DNA from: JAZOTM01 sp045657625
GTDB lineage: Bacteria; Bacillota; Clostridia; Lachnospirales; Lachnospiraceae
Length of the DNA: 62,288 bases
Direction: 5' to 3'
Assembly: GCA_045657625.1 (NCBI GenBank)
Contig: JAZOTM010000020.1
Location: forward strand, 1 to 62,288
The translations under genes were made by a program, and so were the position numbers. Each line of letters opens with the position of its first letter. The stretch's first letter is position 1. The notes beneath the pieces were generated by a model. That model ran no database searches, had not been told where the DNA came from, and saw only the letters and a list, made by a program, of their open reading frames with translations. This document shows positions 61,263 to 62,288 of this stretch, piece after piece.

Positions 61263-61305
61263 AGGAGGAATAAGACTGAAAGTGTTAGAATTACAGAATG
61301 TTTAA
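61263..61305 (+). pseudogene. Possible remnant of an ABC ATPase start
   Basis: A strong AGGAGG (61263-61268) precedes no good start codon. From the CTG at 61276 the frame reads LKVLELQNV then stop at 61303-61305. This matches the start of many ABC-transporter ATPases (MKxLELxNVxKxY), as if an ATG had changed to CTG and the rest of the gene were deleted. Nine residues are too few for certainty. Confidence 0.3.
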
Positions 61306-61318
61306 GGAAGATGAAAGT

Positions 61319-62152
61319 ATGATATACGGTTTAATGTTTATACTCGTGGTGAGTACTATTTTTTTGTTATATAAGGTTTTTTTTCGAGTGTCATACCAAG
61401 GAAATGCTGTAAAGCATTTCCTTTTTGTGAGCGGGGGAATTTTGACTACAATCATTTGTAATATTTTTCGTAATTATGCGATGTCTTATTTGCTGGGCTT
61501 TATGTGTTCTATTTTACTTGTTCTATTTACTTTTAAAACGTCTATTTCAGAAAAAACTGCATATTTTTTATTCTCGATATTTTTTATTTCTATTATTGAA
61601 TCCACATTTGAAATCGTCTTTTATGATTCTTTTGTATACAGAGAGGTATTATTCACCTGTATTTTATTGGGATTAATGAGTATTATGCTTTTAGGATTTT
61701 CATTAGTAGGACCGATGGAGAAAAGTGATTTTACAATTGTAAAGCCGTTGCGAACTCCTATTATTTTGTTTATGATGGTTTTGTCTTTCTTATTGTCGTT
61801 GTTTAGTTTTATTGTAAAAACCTTTGATTTGGATAAATATGAAAAAGCAGCGAGAATACTTATATTTTTTAGCGGATTAATAATTATTTTTTTGATACTG
61901 TTTATTATTTCTAGACAGAATAAGGTTATTAAGATTAATGAGAATTTGCATCAAGAAAAAACCATATATATGCTAAAAGAGAATCAAGTGATTTTGAAAG
62001 GGCAGAAGGCAGAGCAGACAAATAGATACAGGCATGAAATGACGAATCATTTAATAGCATTAAATTATTATTTGAATAAAAATATGCATGATCAAGCAAA
62101 GCTGTATCTAGCTGAAATTTCGGAACAGTTAAAGAATATAACGGAGTATTAG
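61319..62152 (+). CDS. AgrC-like sensor histidine kinase lacking the ATPase domain
   Basis: A 277-residue protein: six or seven membrane helices (residues 1 to about 205), then a short coiled linker and the histidine-box RYRHEMTNHLIALNYYL, typical of AgrC/quorum kinases of the HPK10 group. The frame stops at NITEY before any N-, D- or G-box, so the GHKL ATP-binding domain is missing. Either the gene is broken (see the insertion candidate at 62152) or a separate domain is supplied later. ATG 61319 follows AAGGAAG; a further in-frame ATG at 61298 lacks a site. It probably partners the LytTR regulator. Confidence 0.8.
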   Translation: MIYGLMFILVVSTIFLLYKVFFRVSYQGNAVKHFLFVSGGILTTIICNIFRNYAMSYLLGFMCSILLVLFTFKTSISEKTAYFLFSIFFISIIESTFEIVFYDSFVYREVLFTCILLGLMSIMLLGFSLVGPMEKSDFTIVKPLRTPIILFMMVLSFLLSLFSFIVKTFDLDKYEKAARILIFFSGLIIIFLILFIISRQNKVIKINENLHQEKTIYMLKENQVILKGQKAEQTNRYRHEMTNHLIALNYYLNKNMHDQAKLYLAEISEQLKNITEY

Positions 62153-62288
62153 TGTGAAAGAAAGTAGAGGAAAACCATAAATGGACGCACTTAAATAAGC
62201 TGTCTAAGGTAGGCAACTTTTTGAAGTGTTATAGAGTTAGGAAAATAGATCAAGAAGCTAATGGTTCATCAGGAGGAAGTAACCCCTC
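62152..62288 (+). mobile_element. Possible 5' end of a group II intron or other insertion
   Basis: The sensor-kinase frame is lost at this point. From 62152 the DNA starts GTGTGAAAG, close to the GUGYG 5' end common to bacterial group II introns, and what follows bears no resemblance to a kinase ATPase domain. No open frame is seen in the remaining 137 bases. The window ends before an intron-encoded protein or 3' end could be checked. Confidence 0.3.

Noticed and set aside
58191..62152. A complete Agr system
   Set aside because: No AgrB-like gene is seen, the peptide lacks Cys, and the kinase lacks its ATPase domain; only parts resemble Agr.
1..62288. CRISPR arrays, rRNA and tRNA genes
   Set aside because: No regularly spaced repeats longer than the LytTR pair and no tRNA- or rRNA-like stretches were noticed; a tRNA search program would settle it.

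Overview
The window looks like a chromosomal piece of a Gram-positive anaerobe of the Clostridia, most likely Lachnospiraceae. The reasons are moderately AT-rich DNA, strong AGGAGG-type ribosome sites, a CIRCE operator, LytTR/AgrC-type signalling genes, lipoproteins, and an anaerobic cobalamin pathway with typical clostridial gene fusions. No rRNA, tRNA or CRISPR array was seen. All but two genes (hypA-like and metA) lie on the + strand, so the window probably lies on one replichore in leading-strand orientation. Family assignments were made by reading motifs, not by database search.

Region 1 (1-783) is very AT-rich and non-coding, with one perfect DnaA-box sequence and near matches. Region 2 (784-22286) is a cobalamin block: a corrinoid adenosyltransferase, a soluble chemoreceptor-like protein, then a cobalamin riboswitch (about 2225-2391). 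The riboswitch heads a long tightly packed operon. This encodes a lipoprotein CbiK cobaltochelatase, a membrane-anchored surface protein, a BtuFCD-like importer, and CbiD, CbiFG, CbiHJ, CbiET, CbiA, CobT, CobU, CobS, a CobU-like paralogue, CobC, CbiB, CobD, CbiP and CbiC. CbiL is not in the cluster. Genes for a membrane GGDEF protein, a Y-family polymerase and a YolD-like protein (22301-25936) follow with almost no gaps and may share the transcript.

Region 3 (25961-44860) is mostly housekeeping. It holds a TVP38 membrane protein, an ABC-F ATPase, a LysR regulator, a GH13 amylase-like enzyme, a CydDC-like ABC exporter pair behind a hairpin leader, UppP, a DUF815 ATPase, a CIRCE-controlled Hsp20, HypA, a NUDIX hydrolase, TruA, a 51-residue ORF, MetA, uridine kinase and a GGDEF-EAL protein.

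Region 4 (44958-58139) is a ten-gene exopolysaccharide operon of the Gram-positive Pel type. It consists of an AraC regulator, PelD (with a degenerate SDR domain and a preserved c-di-GMP I-site), PelE-like, PelA-like deacetylase, PelF, PelG, a CotH-like kinase, a VTC polyphosphate polymerase-like protein, DUF4956 and a DUF4832-like protein. Together with the two c-di-GMP enzymes upstream it suggests c-di-GMP-controlled polymer secretion linked to polyphosphate and CotH chemistry.

Region 5 (58191-62288) is a compact signalling/export island. It holds a LytTR response regulator, a 21-bp-periodic direct repeat upstream of a promoter, a 32-residue amphipathic peptide ORF, an ABC exporter, a short SAM methyltransferase and an AgrC-like sensor that stops before its ATPase domain. 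A possible ABC-ATPase remnant and a possible group II intron start suggest partial decay or interruption. This island and the extended Pel operon are the best candidates for undescribed biology.
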